DNA from: Lamellibrachia columna
Taxonomy: Eukaryota > Annelida > Polychaeta > Sabellida > Siboglinidae
Direction of reading: 5' to 3'
Assembly: GCA_963662155.1 (NCBI GenBank)
Contig: OY759267.1
Location: 12,523,623 to 12,587,622 of the forward strand
Length of the DNA stretch: 64,000 bases
Each line of letters starts with the position of its first letter. Positions within the stretch are counted from its first letter, which is position 1. Both the position numbers and the translations under genes were made by a program. Under the pieces are notes generated by a model. It saw only the letters and a list, made by a program, of their open reading frames with translations, searched no databases and was not told the DNA's origin. Positions 1-11,099 of the stretch are shown piece by piece.

Positions 1-740
1 ATTTAAAACTATTTTGCCCAATCTCGTGGACATTAATAACAAGGGCAAGGATGAAAATAAAATTTATCATTTTAAATTTCCCACTGAAAATTAGCAAAAC
101 GCAACCTTCTTGCCCTAGGTTTCGCCTGGGTCTTTCTTCCCAATAATCTTTCTGCCCATTTGTGGCATGCTCAATATATATTCAGGCAACTGTTCAATCA
201 CCTTATCCATTTTTTAACAATAAAATCAGTAGCATATTCAGAAAATCACCATGTGCTTGGCTAGCCACTAAAAATATATCGTGGCCACTGATTGATTGCT
301 CAGTTGTCAGTCAGCCAATAAAAATGCGTTTTGCATCATATACATGTTTCATTGTTATTGTCAAGCCAGAGGAGGTTGACAGTCTCCATGCGTGTGTGAA
401 AATCTGGTCATATTATCGATCGCGTTCGGCGTCAGAGGTAGTAGAGGGTCAGACCACAGTTGACCTTCCTGTTTATTGTTTCACATGAATGTAGGGCGTA
501 TTAAATGATATGTGAAATTAAACAGTTCATATGATGTGACATAAGTGCAGTTGAGCAGGCATATTTATAGGTTTGTTTGTAAGAAGCTATAGGAGACGGG
601 AGAATTTTCTGCTATGGGCAACGTGGGCCCACGAATACATGGCTATTTTTATAAATATTGAGGTATGTGATTTTGACAAAACTTGAGATGATGGCAGTTG
701 CTATGAAAAAATTTAAGAATTTTTGATGGTCGGGTTTTCT

Positions 741-777
741 TATAATCAGACAAAACATTAACATGGCCACCAATGCA
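741..777 (+). repeat. Dispersed ~37-bp repeat, second copy at 2342-2378
   Basis: Both copies begin TATAATCAGA and end CCAATGCA, differing at only a few positions. The surrounding bases do not match, so this looks like a short surviving piece of a mobile repeat, not a larger duplication. Confidence 0.5.
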
Positions 778-1795
778 CTGTGGTCTGACTCGAATCCCTT
801 CTTGATTCCAATCTTGCCATGCATGCTACACCATAGCTTCTTGTGTTTATGCGATTGGGGCCGTGTCGATCAGATAGGGAAACACCGATCTCGCAGGTTC
901 AATCGGTTTGTATTCTCACTATCTATATTACATTGAAATTATGGTTGAATAAAATTAATTATTCTACAGCAACTGTACATAAAACTATAAAACTGTTGTT
1001 GACTGATTAGCTACCCCATTTTAGTTGCCAATGGGCTTAGTGCATAGGAAAAAAGAGTTTTAAGTGCACACTGTCTGTGGTAAAAAAATGCATGAAACCA
1101 TTGACAGCACCATTGACTTAGATTTAGACATCGCATTGTAGATCAGTCCTATAGTATAAACTAGACCAAAAATTCTAGCTGAAATGGACTGAAATAATGT
1201 GCAATGCAGAAATGAACAGTTATGGCTAATATTCTGTATTGTATTTTTATAAATAAAATATATATTTGAGTTGTCTATCTCATCTTCGACTCATGCACCT
1301 TTTGTTTTGGTTAGCATATGCAAGGTTAGCACAATTATTTGACTATTATTTAAAAAAATAAATTCATATGTTGTTGTGATGCAATGTCCACAACTGCAGC
1401 TGTCACTTCAGCATAATTTGGGCACGCAACCATACAAACAAGTGTTTTTTTTTTTTTAATTTCAGAAATCATTAAGATTTCTTGTTCTGCTTAAAATGCC
1501 AATAACATAAAAACTATTTGTGCATGAACTCTGAGATTTTGGCATGGTTATTCTCCATCATTTGTAGATGCTAGTAACATACATGCTTCCATATATATTA
1601 GTTCTCCCACAATCTGCCTTTGAAGGTGTGCATTTTTATGTGTGAAATTGAACCAACAAGTGAGTTCAGCAATAAAACATGTTAGAACACAAATAAATCT
1701 TATTTGGATCAGTAGCACACCTACGTATATGAGAAGTTTCTATGTTGCTTAGTTTATAAGATGCTGATATCCAAAGTTTGTAAATAGTGAAAAGT

Positions 1796-1798
<3 letters not shown>

Positions 1799-1863
<65 letters not shown>
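1799..1863. repeat. (TA)n microsatellite
   Basis: Uninterrupted alternating T and A for about 65 bp. Confidence 0.95.
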
Positions 1864-1865
<2 letters not shown>

Positions 1866-2957
1866 CAGCCAAAAATGCTATGGCCATAGAGATAAAATTC
1901 CAATTTATTTTTTATATGAAAGGCAGGTACAATGCCTGTGTAATGCACCATATTTGGATTCCTGATTCAAATGGCTTCATGTTGAAGAAAACCATTTCGA
2001 ATGGATGCATCAGATTACAGCTGTACAACACAATATGAAATAGATGATTTTACTACCTATTCCATCTTTAGTAAGAAAATTATGTAAATATTGCTGTCAA
2101 ATGCAAGAAAAACCTTCTGAATACATAGTTCTAGATTATATATACCTGTATCATTCCATGTGAAACCAAACAATGGTCAAAAAGTTGATGTCTCAGGATT
2201 TACTTAGATTTTAACAAATGACTAAGTTGTTATACTTGAGCACTAGTGCAAAGAACTAACCATGCATATGCAAATTGTCTCTGTAATGTCCTAGTATAAT
2301 GTGAACAAGGGGTAAGCACCCAAAATAGTACCCATTGTTTTTATAATCAGATAAAACGTTAACATGGCCCCCAATGCAATTTTGCAAACATGGTTGAAAA
2401 ATTAACTCTTGCATGCGAATGCACTTAATTAACATTAATTGTACAACTGTGACCTTGTGGCATCGCCTATGGCAAATGTTCTACGATATTAATAGTGAAT
2501 AGGTTTCTACAAACACCGGATGACAGTGTCAATGAAAAGTAGTTTGTTGAAGGTTGTTCAATAATTCATACGTGATCAAGAGTGTTATGAATGAAAATAA
2601 TGCGATCATTTTATAATGTTTTGTAAGACGTATACATTTCAGTGCCAGCCACATGAAAACAGGGAACATTACTTGCGAATGACAACGCACATCAATAATG
2701 TGCCATGCATAAACAAAGAACAAATTAATACAGTGACACAGGTTTTTTTGTCATTTTATTTTGCTTACGAAAACTCGTGTGCTTGTTTTTGCCAAGTTCA
2801 ACTTATGAACACTAATCACACGGATCCTCAAAATTATGACGACTGCGACAGTTTGTTTCAATGTATAACCATGTATCAAGAGTTAACACATTAAGAGTTA
2901 ACACAATATAAGTTCATAGCATGCAGCAGTTACAAAAAAGCCCATAAAACTTACCAA

Positions 2958-2992
2958 GTTTGTGACATAAGCACGTTGCTTATGTCACAAAC
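2958..2992. repeat. Perfect 16-bp inverted repeat with CGT loop
   Basis: The arms are GTTTGTGACATAAGCA and its exact complement, separated only by CGT. The sequence can form a cruciform or RNA hairpin. A hairpin of the same design (perfect arms, CGT loop) occurs at 61340-61370. Confidence 0.85.
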
Positions 2993-3513
2993 CGTGAATG
3001 GTATATCTCAAAAAGGAGCGTCATGTCCCAAAAAAAGACGATATGTATTGAATTATTATAAACGTAATGGTTATGCTTAAAACTTGTTGTTGTGGGGGTT
3101 AAGGGGCTGCTCGCCACTGATTGGTCAAAATTGCAAACAGTGATGAATATATCAGCCTCCACGAAAAATGACATTAGACCAGAATTTCGCACTTTTAGAA
3201 CAGATTCCCAGAAAACATTTCCATGATATTATTGATTATATAGTTGTAAATGGTTAGTTTTTAGGCACTCTTTAGGTGCAAAGGCCCAAAATGATGCCTT
3301 TGGTTTCACTTTAAACTTTCTGGTAACGTATCCCATCTCCCCGGACATCCAAATTCATGGCCACCATTGATTCAAATGTCATGTTCATGTCAGTTGCCAG
3401 GTGGTGCCACTGTGAACTGCCAGCTTGACCTTGCTTGCCAAAAATAGTTGTGTTACTCTATGTAATTGTGCATGTGTGCGTGTGTGTGTATGTCTGCTGG
3501 GCTGGTGTTTTAA

Positions 3514-3546
3514 CATTGTAGATTATATTTGTTCAAAATGAAGGTG

Positions 3547-3585
<39 letters not shown>

Positions 3586-3598
3586 GTATGTATGTATG

Positions 3599-3686
<88 letters not shown>

Positions 3687-3760
3687 GTATGTAGGTATAT
3701 ATATATATATCATATATCTACATACATATATACATTAATTTTGAACAAATATAATCTACA

Positions 3761-3840
<80 letters not shown>
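3514..3840. repeat. TA-microsatellite block inside a 26-bp inverted repeat
   Basis: A 26-bp arm at 3514-3539 (begins CATTGTAGATTATATTTG) is exactly complementary to 3738-3763. The 198 bp between is almost only (TA)n with a short (GTAT)n tract, and a further (TA)n tract follows to 3840. The whole can fold into one long hairpin. Confidence 0.85.
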
Positions 3841-3843
<3 letters not shown>

Positions 3844-4149
3844 CATGTGTGCTGGGCAGGTGTGTGCAATATAGCTGAAAACTTAAAAAATTCCAAATTA
3901 ACATTCAGGCATGGGGTCAATTCCGTTTTGTCAATTCCAATTCAAATTAAAATTCTTGTCAATAAAAAAAATCTATTCCAATCCCACCTTGCAACAATCA
4001 ATTCCAATTCAAACTTTTAAAATCCTAGGCTAAGGAAAAATTCTAATCCAATTCCTTTTAACACAGTTTTATTTGTACTTGAAATCGTGCACAATCATAT
4101 TTAATCAGATATGATTAAAAAATTAAATATTGTTAATTCAAGCATCTCT

Positions 4150-4177
4150 CTATACATATATATATATATCTATGAGT

Positions 4178-4232
<55 letters not shown>

Positions 4233-4267
4233 CTATGAGTTTATATATATATATATATTATTAGTGA

Positions 4268-4321
<54 letters not shown>
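4150..4321. repeat. Interrupted (TA)n microsatellite
   Basis: Three TA tracts are separated by short sequences containing CTATGAGTT. The last tract runs straight into the transposon end at 4322. Confidence 0.9.
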
Positions 4322-4325
<4 letters not shown>

Positions 4326-4400
4326 TGGAACCTCATTAATCTAGATGCCAATAATCTTGAAACCTCGGCACCAGGGCATCGTTTCATGGAAACAGAATTT
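4322..4400 (+). mobile_element. Solo pogo/Tigger-type transposon end
   Basis: After a TA dinucleotide the sequence starts CAGTGGAACCTCATTAATC, the form typical of pogo/Tigger terminal inverted repeats (established pattern). I find no matching opposite terminus nearby, so this is a truncated remnant or a chance likeness. The inner limit is a guess. Confidence 0.4.
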
Positions 4401-4555
4401 CTAAACATGGCTGCCAGTAATATACCCTATTAATTGTGTATTTCTTTATCCAGAAAACTTAATAATGCAACAATGAATAATTGTACACAACTGTGTGATT
4501 TTACAAACTTACAGTAGGCTGCAACTCAGGCAGTTTAAATGTAATTCTTACCACA

Positions 4556-4834
4556 TCATAGGAGCAGTGTAAATGTTACATATTATTTTGTTACATGAGA
4601 CAGTTACAGGAGCAGTGTAAATGTTATATATTACTTTGTTACAGGAGACAGTTAGAGGAGCTGCGTAAATATGACATATTATTTTGTTACATGAGACAGT
4701 TACAGGAGCAGTGTAAATGTTACATATTACTTTGTTACAGGAGACATTTACAGGAACAGTGTAAATGTTACATATTACTTTGTTACAGGAGACAGTTTCA
4801 GGAGCAGTGTGAATGTTACATATTACTGTTACAG
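4556..4834 (+). repeat. 48-bp minisatellite made from the acceptor and start of the next exon
   Basis: About six copies of a unit of about 48 bp precede the exon at 4835. Each unit contains TGTTACAG followed by GAGACAGTTACAGGAGCAG, which is the 3' splice site plus the first bases of the exon. The unit length is a multiple of three, so the array is itself open and would encode repeats of RRQLQEQCKCYILLCY. The last spacer is 2 nt shorter (TATTACTG instead of TATTACTTTG), which puts the array out of frame with the real exon. Confidence 0.9.
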
Positions 4835-4950
4835 GAGACAGTTACAGGAGCAGTGTAAGTTGGTGTTGGAGGAGAATCAGTTGCTGATGGAGCAACTAGA
4901 TGTGCATGAGAACAAGACACGTGACATGCATGCAGCCCATGTGCATGAAG
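4835..4950 (+). CDS. CEP89: CEP89-like gene, exon A (first exon seen in the window)
   Basis: The product is a coiled-coil protein of the distal appendages of the mother centriole, needed for ciliary membrane docking (known for vertebrate CEP89). The exon lies between TTACAG and GTAGAT, enters in phase 2 and ends in phase 1. It begins RQLQEQCKLVLEEN and continues QLLMEQLDVHENK. Vertebrate CEP89 carries a closely similar stretch (RQLQ-K-LVLEEN-LL-EQLE), which is the strongest single link to the family. The exons for the N-terminal half lie left of the window. The start shown is the splice site closest to the body of the exon; upstream copies of the same acceptor in the minisatellite would shift the frame. 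Confidence 0.85.
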
Positions 4951-5329
4951 GTAGATTACACTAATGTGGTTTTCATGTCCTTTCTATAATACGCTTCGAG
5001 TTTATCATGTTGTAGTGTAGTAGGATGTTTTAAAAAAAAACTTTGTTTGAAATGTCATTGTATTTAATCTTAGTTTGGTGTATTTCCCTTATTCCCTTAC
5101 AAACATTTCTTGAGAGTTAATTACTGTGTCATGTCATATTCCAAGAAGGCAGAATGTCAATCCATGCAAACATAAGGTACTGCTATTGTTGTATTAGTGT
5201 TATGATGTGAAGCTTCTGTTGTTAGCACATGGCTGTATCTTCTAGTGGTTCTACATGGCTGGGAAAAGGCAATGCTTTTGTTCGTCATTTGTAATCAGAT
5301 TGTTGAATCGCAGTTTTGTTGAAGACTGT

Positions 5330-5735
5330 CAGCAGTGTGATCTTCTTGCAACCCCCAGTGTTTGATCTTTGAGATGTTGTACAGTTGAAAGTAAGCTCAC
5401 TGACACATGAAAGACACGAATGAAGACATTGTTAAGCCACAGTCAATGGTAATCCCTATGGTACAGATCTTTGGTGATGAGGCAACTTGGCATCTGCATA
5501 TGTTAACATGTGGGATGTGTTGTAAGTGTTTCCGGTTCGGTGCTGCGATGGCAATAACCTCAGTCTTAGTGTTGTTTTGCAGGAGATTGTGGTGAGCCAT
5601 CCACTGCCTCGCTTCTTCGATGCATCGCTCAGTGCGGTTGACTGCATCCAAAGTTTCCCCATCCTGCATTCAGGTTAAGTCAGCGCACAGCTGAGTGTCA
5701 TCTGCATATATATAGTTATGTGGCCCCCCCATGCA
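5330..5735 (-). mobile_element. L2/CR1-type LINE fragment: reverse transcriptase palm
   Basis: Read on the - strand, 5708-5697 encodes the catalytic YADD box followed by TQLCADL. A region rich in Lys and Asn follows with HHNLLQNNTKTEVIAI, where L2-like elements usually have LNxxKTE. A stop codon and frame changes show it is dead. Only about 130 codons of the reverse transcriptase remain; no endonuclease or 3' tail is visible. Confidence 0.7.
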
Positions 5736-5739
5736 ACAT

Positions 5740-6307
5740 AGCGATAAGCCAATTCGCTGCTATGAAGCAGGCGTGGACCACTGGCCAGCATTTCATTGCA
5801 TGGCAGAAATAGTTGCATCCACTGGCATAACTCATAGGGTAGTACTGTTTATTATGTTAACATACATGTTACAAATAACTCTTTTTATTTCAGGGTATTT
5901 ACTTTATCAGTTATAATTACTTAATGGTGACTTTGATTACTAATGTGTTGGAAGATGGGGACCTTTAATAGGGAAGAATGTCCAACAGGGCTTAATAAGA
6001 TTTTGACCACTTGCAGACATTAGCTAATACATGTATAAAACACTTCAGAAAGTTCAGTTTCAATCATGTTTAGTGGTGCTACAGTTACAGTTAATATGTC
6101 ATGATATTTGATATACAAGGTGCATGGATAGATTGTGCATGTAATAAGGTATTAGGCATAGAGTTACATAATTAATCATCCCCCTATAAACAAAAGCGAT
6201 AAGCCAGCTCACTGCTGTGAAGGGGGCATTGACCACTGGCCAACATTTCACTGCACAGCAGAAACAGTTGCATCCACTGCAAGACACATATGGTAGTATA
6301 TAGGGTA

Positions 6308-6355
<48 letters not shown>

Positions 6356-6499
6356 GCTAGTCAGGCAATGCCTTGGGCAATACACATGTGAAAGAGACCT
6401 GTGTGTTGAGCAGTGTCCAAGACTTGTTTGTAAACAACAGTGCAATGACAGCTAGCCTAATCAGGCAATGCCTTGGGCAATACACATGTGAAAGAGACA
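5740..6499 (+). repeat. Two pairs of direct repeats
   Basis: A unit of about 100 bp beginning AGCGATAAGCCA and ending near GGGTAGTA occurs at 5740-5841 and 6195-6305, diverged by many substitutions. A second unit, beginning near CAGGCAATGCCTTGGGCAA and about 44 bp long, occurs almost unchanged at 6356-6399 and 6454-6499. A (TA)n tract lies at 6308-6353 between them. Confidence 0.7.
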
Positions 6500-7399
6500 A
6501 CATTGTTAACTGTTGAGTTTATGCTATTAGGGGATTATACATGTAGAGTACTAGTTTTACATTAATACCTACATGTATGCTAGGTAATTTTTTGATTTAT
6601 ATTAATATTATTATATATTAGTACTGAATAAGATAACATGTATTTTACAGACAATATTGTGAACAACACCAATGTGTTGGAATTGAACTATGGTACTTCA
6701 TATATGTCTATGTATCACCTTATCTTACACTGGATGCTATGATATGCAAATAGCTTACTTGTTATGTTTGTATTTGTACAGGCTCACTCCTTGATGTGAT
6801 ACTGAATTAAGTTACATCAGGAGTGTAAATTGTGCAGTGACTGAGAAACTTGGTTTTGTATCATTTTGGTAGTAAGTTTAGTTTATCAGTTTTGTTAGCA
6901 AGCTGTAATAAATGTAATTTTATCTTACAAACTTGCCTTACAGTGGTCTATGCTTAATTTAGGCATAAGCTTACCACCTTCAGCCTACACATTATTATAG
7001 TTATTTAACAGTCACATTAATGAGATGTATTTTAACCCATTGTACATTTATTATACTCAATGCCTGCAGTTATTTAGCAGATGTTGGTATGATATATCAT
7101 ATTTGATGAAGACTGTGTGCTGTACAGTATAAACACTGCACCTCCAGTGGGTTATTGCCTTGCAACAGTATGGATATCACTGGCCCATGTCTGCATCACT
7201 GTATCGTTTCTTGGAATTTGACATGATATGGTAATTACCTGTCAAAAAGGTTCATGTTCTTTCAGATAAAAAATAAAAATATTCTAACCCTAGTCCTACC
7301 TCTAAGTAACCTAAATGGACTTGTTGAGCAACCTCTAACATTTATTGGGCTTAGTTTTAGACAAAATACATGAAATGAATATTGCGCACATTGACATTT

Positions 7400-7632
7400 A
7401 ACATCTGGTCCTATTCTGACATCTGTCTTGTCTGTCATGTCACCACACTAAAGTCATGTCATGTGGTCCTATTCTGACATCGGTCTTGTCTATCATGTCA
7501 CCACACTAAAGTTATGTCACCTGGTTCTATTGTGACATCTTTCTTGTCTGTCATGTTACCACTCTAAAGTCATGTCATCTGGTCCTATTCTGACACATGT
7601 CTTGTTTGTCATGCCATGGTCCTATTCTGACT
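7400..7632 (+). repeat. ~60-bp minisatellite ending just before the exon at 7651
   Basis: Four imperfect copies of a unit containing GGTCCTATTCTGACATC and TGTCATGTCACCACACTAAAG. The last partial copy (GGTCCTATTCTGACTGAC) runs into the polypyrimidine tract and acceptor at 7650. Confidence 0.85.
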
Positions 7633-7650
7633 GACTGCTCTGTCCACTAG

Positions 7651-7831
7651 TGGTCAAGTTGACTCAGCAGCTGGCTGTGAGTGCTGCAGAAAGGAATGAA
7701 TTGGAACGTGAAGTGGACGAATTGAGGAGACATTTTGAAGAGATGAAGCAGCATCTTGACGTAGCTGTGGTGGACAACAAGTGCAAAGTGGCCCTTGATG
7801 ACCACATGACGACTGTGTCACAGTTAAAAAG
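7651..7831 (+). CDS. CEP89: CEP89-like gene, exon B
   Basis: The exon is bounded by TCCACTAG and GTGAGC, entering in phase 1 and ending in phase 2. It encodes VVKLTQQLAVSAAERNELE and an Arg/Glu-rich heptad region, ending HMTTVSQLKR across the junction. Vertebrate CEP89 has EVSKLTKQL and, further on, HKSIVNELKSQL in the same order. All of it is predicted coiled coil; there is no membrane segment or catalytic motif. Confidence 0.88.
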
Positions 7832-8295
7832 GTGAGCATTGTGTGATCACAAAATATGATCTTACCATGTCATCACTTGAATAACGTATGCATAGTTTGC
7901 TTTTGCAAACCTTATTAATATCTGCTTTAAAAATATTTTATGAAACTAGTAGGATTAGCATGGAATGTCACTATATCACTATGCCCTACTGGTTGTCGAC
8001 TGGGTGATGCTCATGAAAAAGCCTTCACAACACTGAAACTCCTCCTGGCTGAGGCTTGTGATTCCACAAACCATGAGATCACAGATCAAGAAAATATTCA
8101 CCTAGGCCATGTCGGTATTGAAGGATGTCAAAGAAGAGCAAGAGAATCTGTGTACTGGTCTAGCATCACCGGAGAAAGCAATCTGATGTCTTGTAGAAAC
8201 TGTTTTCTTGTACAAACAAATCATTTAAATGAATGTCTTGTAGAGCCTTATGACTTTGTTGTAGTGCCACTATGTGCTGTGCTGTGCTGTTGTAG

Positions 8296-8359
8296 ATCAC
8301 AAGAAGATGATCAGATGAAACATGAAACAGAGATTTCTGAATTGTCCGTCAAAGTTAAG
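8296..8359 (+). CDS. CEP89: CEP89-like gene, exon C
   Basis: This 64-bp exon is bounded by GTTGTAG and GTAGGC. The first base completes an Arg codon (AG|A), and the exon ends in phase 0. It encodes SQEDDQMKHETEISELSVKVK, a charged coiled-coil stretch matching the Glu-rich segment of CEP89 in position. The intron before it is 464 bp. Confidence 0.85.
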
Positions 8360-8439
8360 GTAGGCTTTGTCTCATGGTCAAAGGTGCCTGTAGCTGTTCT
8401 CAATGCCAGCAGTGACTTAGGTTGAGAAAGCCTGTCTCA

Positions 8440-8605
8440 TCTTAGGTTGTTCTCAGTGGCTGACAGCCTGACCCTGGAGTAACTATGGTTGTTCTCAGTT
8501 GCTGACAGCCTGACCCTGGAGTAACTATGGTTGTTCTCAGTGGCTGACAGCCTGACCCTGGAGTAACTATGGTTGTTCTCAGTGGCTGATAGCCTGTCCC
8601 AGGAG
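8440..8605 (+). repeat. 54-bp minisatellite in intron 3
   Basis: About three and a half copies of a unit with GGTTGTTCTCAGTGGCTGAC and CCTGGAGTAACTAT start 80 bp after the donor of exon C. Confidence 0.9.
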
Positions 8606-8769
8606 TGACTTTGGTTGCCTTTGAAAATTGTGCACGTTTTAAAGATTTTTAATCTCGTACAATGTGCAGTCAAGTTACAACATTGAAAATAAATTGTTTA
8701 TTTTGTGAAGTAAAAAAACATAACTTTACTTAAACGCATAGGCCATAATTTTGTATTGACCCCTCACAG

Positions 8770-9700
8770 TCTTTTGGAAAGTTGCACCCCTCCATGCTGT
8801 TCTATTTGCAGCTGTTGTCCTTTGAAGTCTTGTTTGTATGCTTGACTAACAATGTTATCTCTTGGCATACGACAGATTTGCCCAAACCACCAGAATCTTC
8901 TGCATCTGATGACATCTATGATGGATTCAGAAGTGAAAGTGTCTTCTCTGATCTTGATATTTAAAATTTTTAATCTGTGTGCCTGGTAATACCTCTGATA
9001 ACATGCATGCAAGAGATGGTTTCTCTTGTGATCACAGCATCCAAACCTCAACACCATAGATTGCTGTTGGAAGTATAAGGGTCCTTATAATCGGGTTTTC
9101 AGTCTTGAACTTCAGTTGTTGTGTAATCTGTATATAAGATGTCAAAGCTAAGGTTGGTATCTAGATTTAAATCCTAACGTAAGCTCTTAGGTCTGCCATG
9201 ACGACCTCCATGAACAAAGTGAACAGGATAGGTGAGAGCAAACAGCCCTGTCTCATGCCTATTTCCACCCTGAACCATTGTGTCAGTTGACCATTGATGA
9301 TGACTGCACATTCAACATTGTCATATATAGCTTCAGTCAGTGATGTAATCATGGAATCCACCCCAGTAGACCTCAACATCTTCCATAATGCCCTCTCCAA
9401 ATAGTATCAATTACAGCCTTGATGTCCACACAATTTAAATGCAGTGGGACTTGTTACTCATTTGCCTTTTCCATGATATGTCTTACTATGAAGATAACAT
9501 CTACTGTCCCTCTGTTCTTCCTGAACCCAAACTGCTGCTTTGATAGATGTGCATCAATGTTGTGTCATCTATCCTCATGAGTTTTATCTTGTAGAAAACC
9601 TTACCTTGGATGGATATCAAGTAAATTGCTTGGTAGTTTGAGGGGGTAACTTGCACCCTTTCTTGTTTATTGGGTTGATCGTACTTTTGCACAAATCAGC
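8770..9700 (-). mobile_element. RTE-like LINE fragment, decayed
   Basis: On the - strand the reverse transcriptase can be followed in pieces: NPSNY/ISLLSI-like start near 9670, FRKNRGTVD-like segment near 9520, then LWKMLRSTGVDSMITSL and RQGCLLSPILFTLFMEVVM (9400-9170). The piece with the catalytic YADD is missing. The C-terminal segment RRFWWFGQICRMPRDNI (near 8870) is the RRxRWxGHxxRM type found in RTE-related elements. Frameshifts and a deletion make it a pseudogene. Confidence 0.75.
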
Positions 9701-9928
9701 TGGTAACTATTCCTGATGACATGCTGCATTACAGTTTTTCAGGAGCATCTCAGCCATCTTCTCTCTGCCTGCTTTCAAAGCTCCAGCTGTAATGTGATCA
9801 GCACCAGGCATTTTCATATATGTTTGATTATTATGATGTGGTTTTTTAGATTACAAAGCGGTGGTGAGAAAACTTCAGTTTGGTTTATCGTGTCATATGA
9901 TTGATGTTTGGATTTGGTTATGTTGCAG

Positions 9929-10032
9929 ACATTGTTGATAGAACAGAATGGTCTCACTCTGAAGGTGGAGCAGCTCCAGTCAGAGAAGAAGCTGCTGGAG
10001 TCACAGGAAAAATCTCTTCACAAAGCCAACAG
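9929..10032 (+). CDS. CEP89: CEP89-like gene, exon D
   Basis: The exon lies between TGTTGCAG and GTGAGC, begins in phase 0 and ends in phase 2. It encodes TLLIEQNGLTLKVEQLQSEK and ends with KSLHKANR across the junction. Vertebrate CEP89 has SLTEQN and, before the next segment, KINRKSQ, so both ends match in order. Confidence 0.88.
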
Positions 10033-10119
10033 GTGAGCATGTCGTTCGCCACACCTTCCTATAGCAAACACATGTTAACCTCTTAACTTCTCCCTTTTGA
10101 ACTCTCAGTGTGCATTAGA

Positions 10120-10395
10120 TCCCTGTGTTTGGAACATGTCTGATATGCTTCACTGTTTGGAACATACATGATATGCCTCACTGTTTGGAATGTGCATGAT
10201 ATGCCATACCGTTTGGAACTTGCTTGATATGCCTCACTGTTTGGAACTTGTCTGATATTCCACACTGTTTGGAACATCCCTGATTTTCCATACTGTTTAG
10301 AACATACGTAATATGCCTCACTGCTTGGAACATCCCTGATTTGCCTCACTGTTTAGAACATACGTAATATGCCTCACTGTTTGGAACATATGATC
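10120..10395 (+). repeat. Minisatellite after exon D
   Basis: Units of about 30-39 bp built on TGCCTCACTGTTTGGAACAT, with ATATGCC or TGATATTCC variants, in roughly eight copies, starting about 90 bp after the donor. Confidence 0.9.
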
Positions 10396-11099
10396 ATTCC
10401 ATATGAAATCAACCAGCAACATTCTTGATCACCCTCTAATTAAAAAAAAAATTGGCACAGATGTTGGACCTGTTGTGAAATTGACCTATGCCAGATTGCA
10501 GAATTGTGAGTGAAATAGTTTTACAGTTATTGTATATTAATAAAAAAAATGGCAAATATTTAGCATTTCCTCTTACATGTATGTAGACATAAGTTTGGCC
10601 CTAATGTACTGATATAGGTCTTAAAATAAAGCTAAAATATTGTCCACATATATCACATGGCAGTTGAAAAATATTTTGTTGTGAAGGTCACTGACCTTGA
10701 CCATTGACCTCATATACCCACAATGACTAAACCCTGATTTTGATCAATTTTTCTTTAGCTAGGTCATTGTAACAACCAGTTTCATACACAGAGTTAGAGT
10801 GGGCCCATGATAATATCTTGAGATACAGCAATGAAATTAAATGAGTTTTTGGTAATTTTAAAAAAAATTGCCATTGCTACTTGACACATATGTATCCATC
10901 TTTGGACCTGTCAGCACAGCAAGCATGCCTTCTGCTCCAATGCAGGGCTAGCCTCGCACACCCGACAGAGACACCGCACAGCTACCCAATTGTCTGGACA
11001 GCCAATGATGATGATGTATACATATAACTTTGGTAGTAAAGTGCTGATGTTGGTCTTAAAATAAAGTGATTGTTCTGTCCAAAGATATGCATTACATGG
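10396..11099. other. Intron 4, left part
   Basis: AT-rich sequence with no coding evidence or repeat structure that I can support. Confidence 0.6.

Larger units (their letters stand above)
1..4555. other. Intron/upstream non-coding sequence of the CEP89-like gene
   Basis: I see no convincing exon here on either strand. Because the first recognised exon (4835) begins in the middle of the protein and in phase 2, this stretch should be intron of the same gene. It holds four TA-microsatellite blocks, a perfect hairpin at 2958-2992, a dispersed repeat of about 37 bp present twice (741-777 and 2342-2378), and the end of a pogo-type transposon at 4322. The short open frames present are AT-rich or microsatellite-derived and have no family resemblance. 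Confidence 0.7.
4951..7399. other. Intron 1 (left part)
   Basis: This part of the 2.7-kb intron holds a reverse-transcriptase fragment (5330-5735, -), two copies of a dispersed repeat of about 100 bp, a 44-bp direct repeat, a (TA)n tract at 6308-6353, and otherwise AT-rich sequence with no exon that I can support. Confidence 0.7.

Noticed and set aside
162..488. 108-codon open frame near the left edge as a gene
   Set aside because: No recognisable domain, no splice-site support and composition like the surrounding intron.
3510..3904. Open frames of alternating Tyr and Ile
   Set aside because: Translations of (TA)n microsatellites.
4556..4834. CRISPR-like regular array
   Set aside because: Units are contiguous with no unique spacers; it is a minisatellite in an animal genome.
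7940..8425. 161-codon open frame overlapping exon C as a single exon
   Set aside because: Only 8296-8359 is supported by splice sites and fits the phase of its neighbours; the rest reads through intron.
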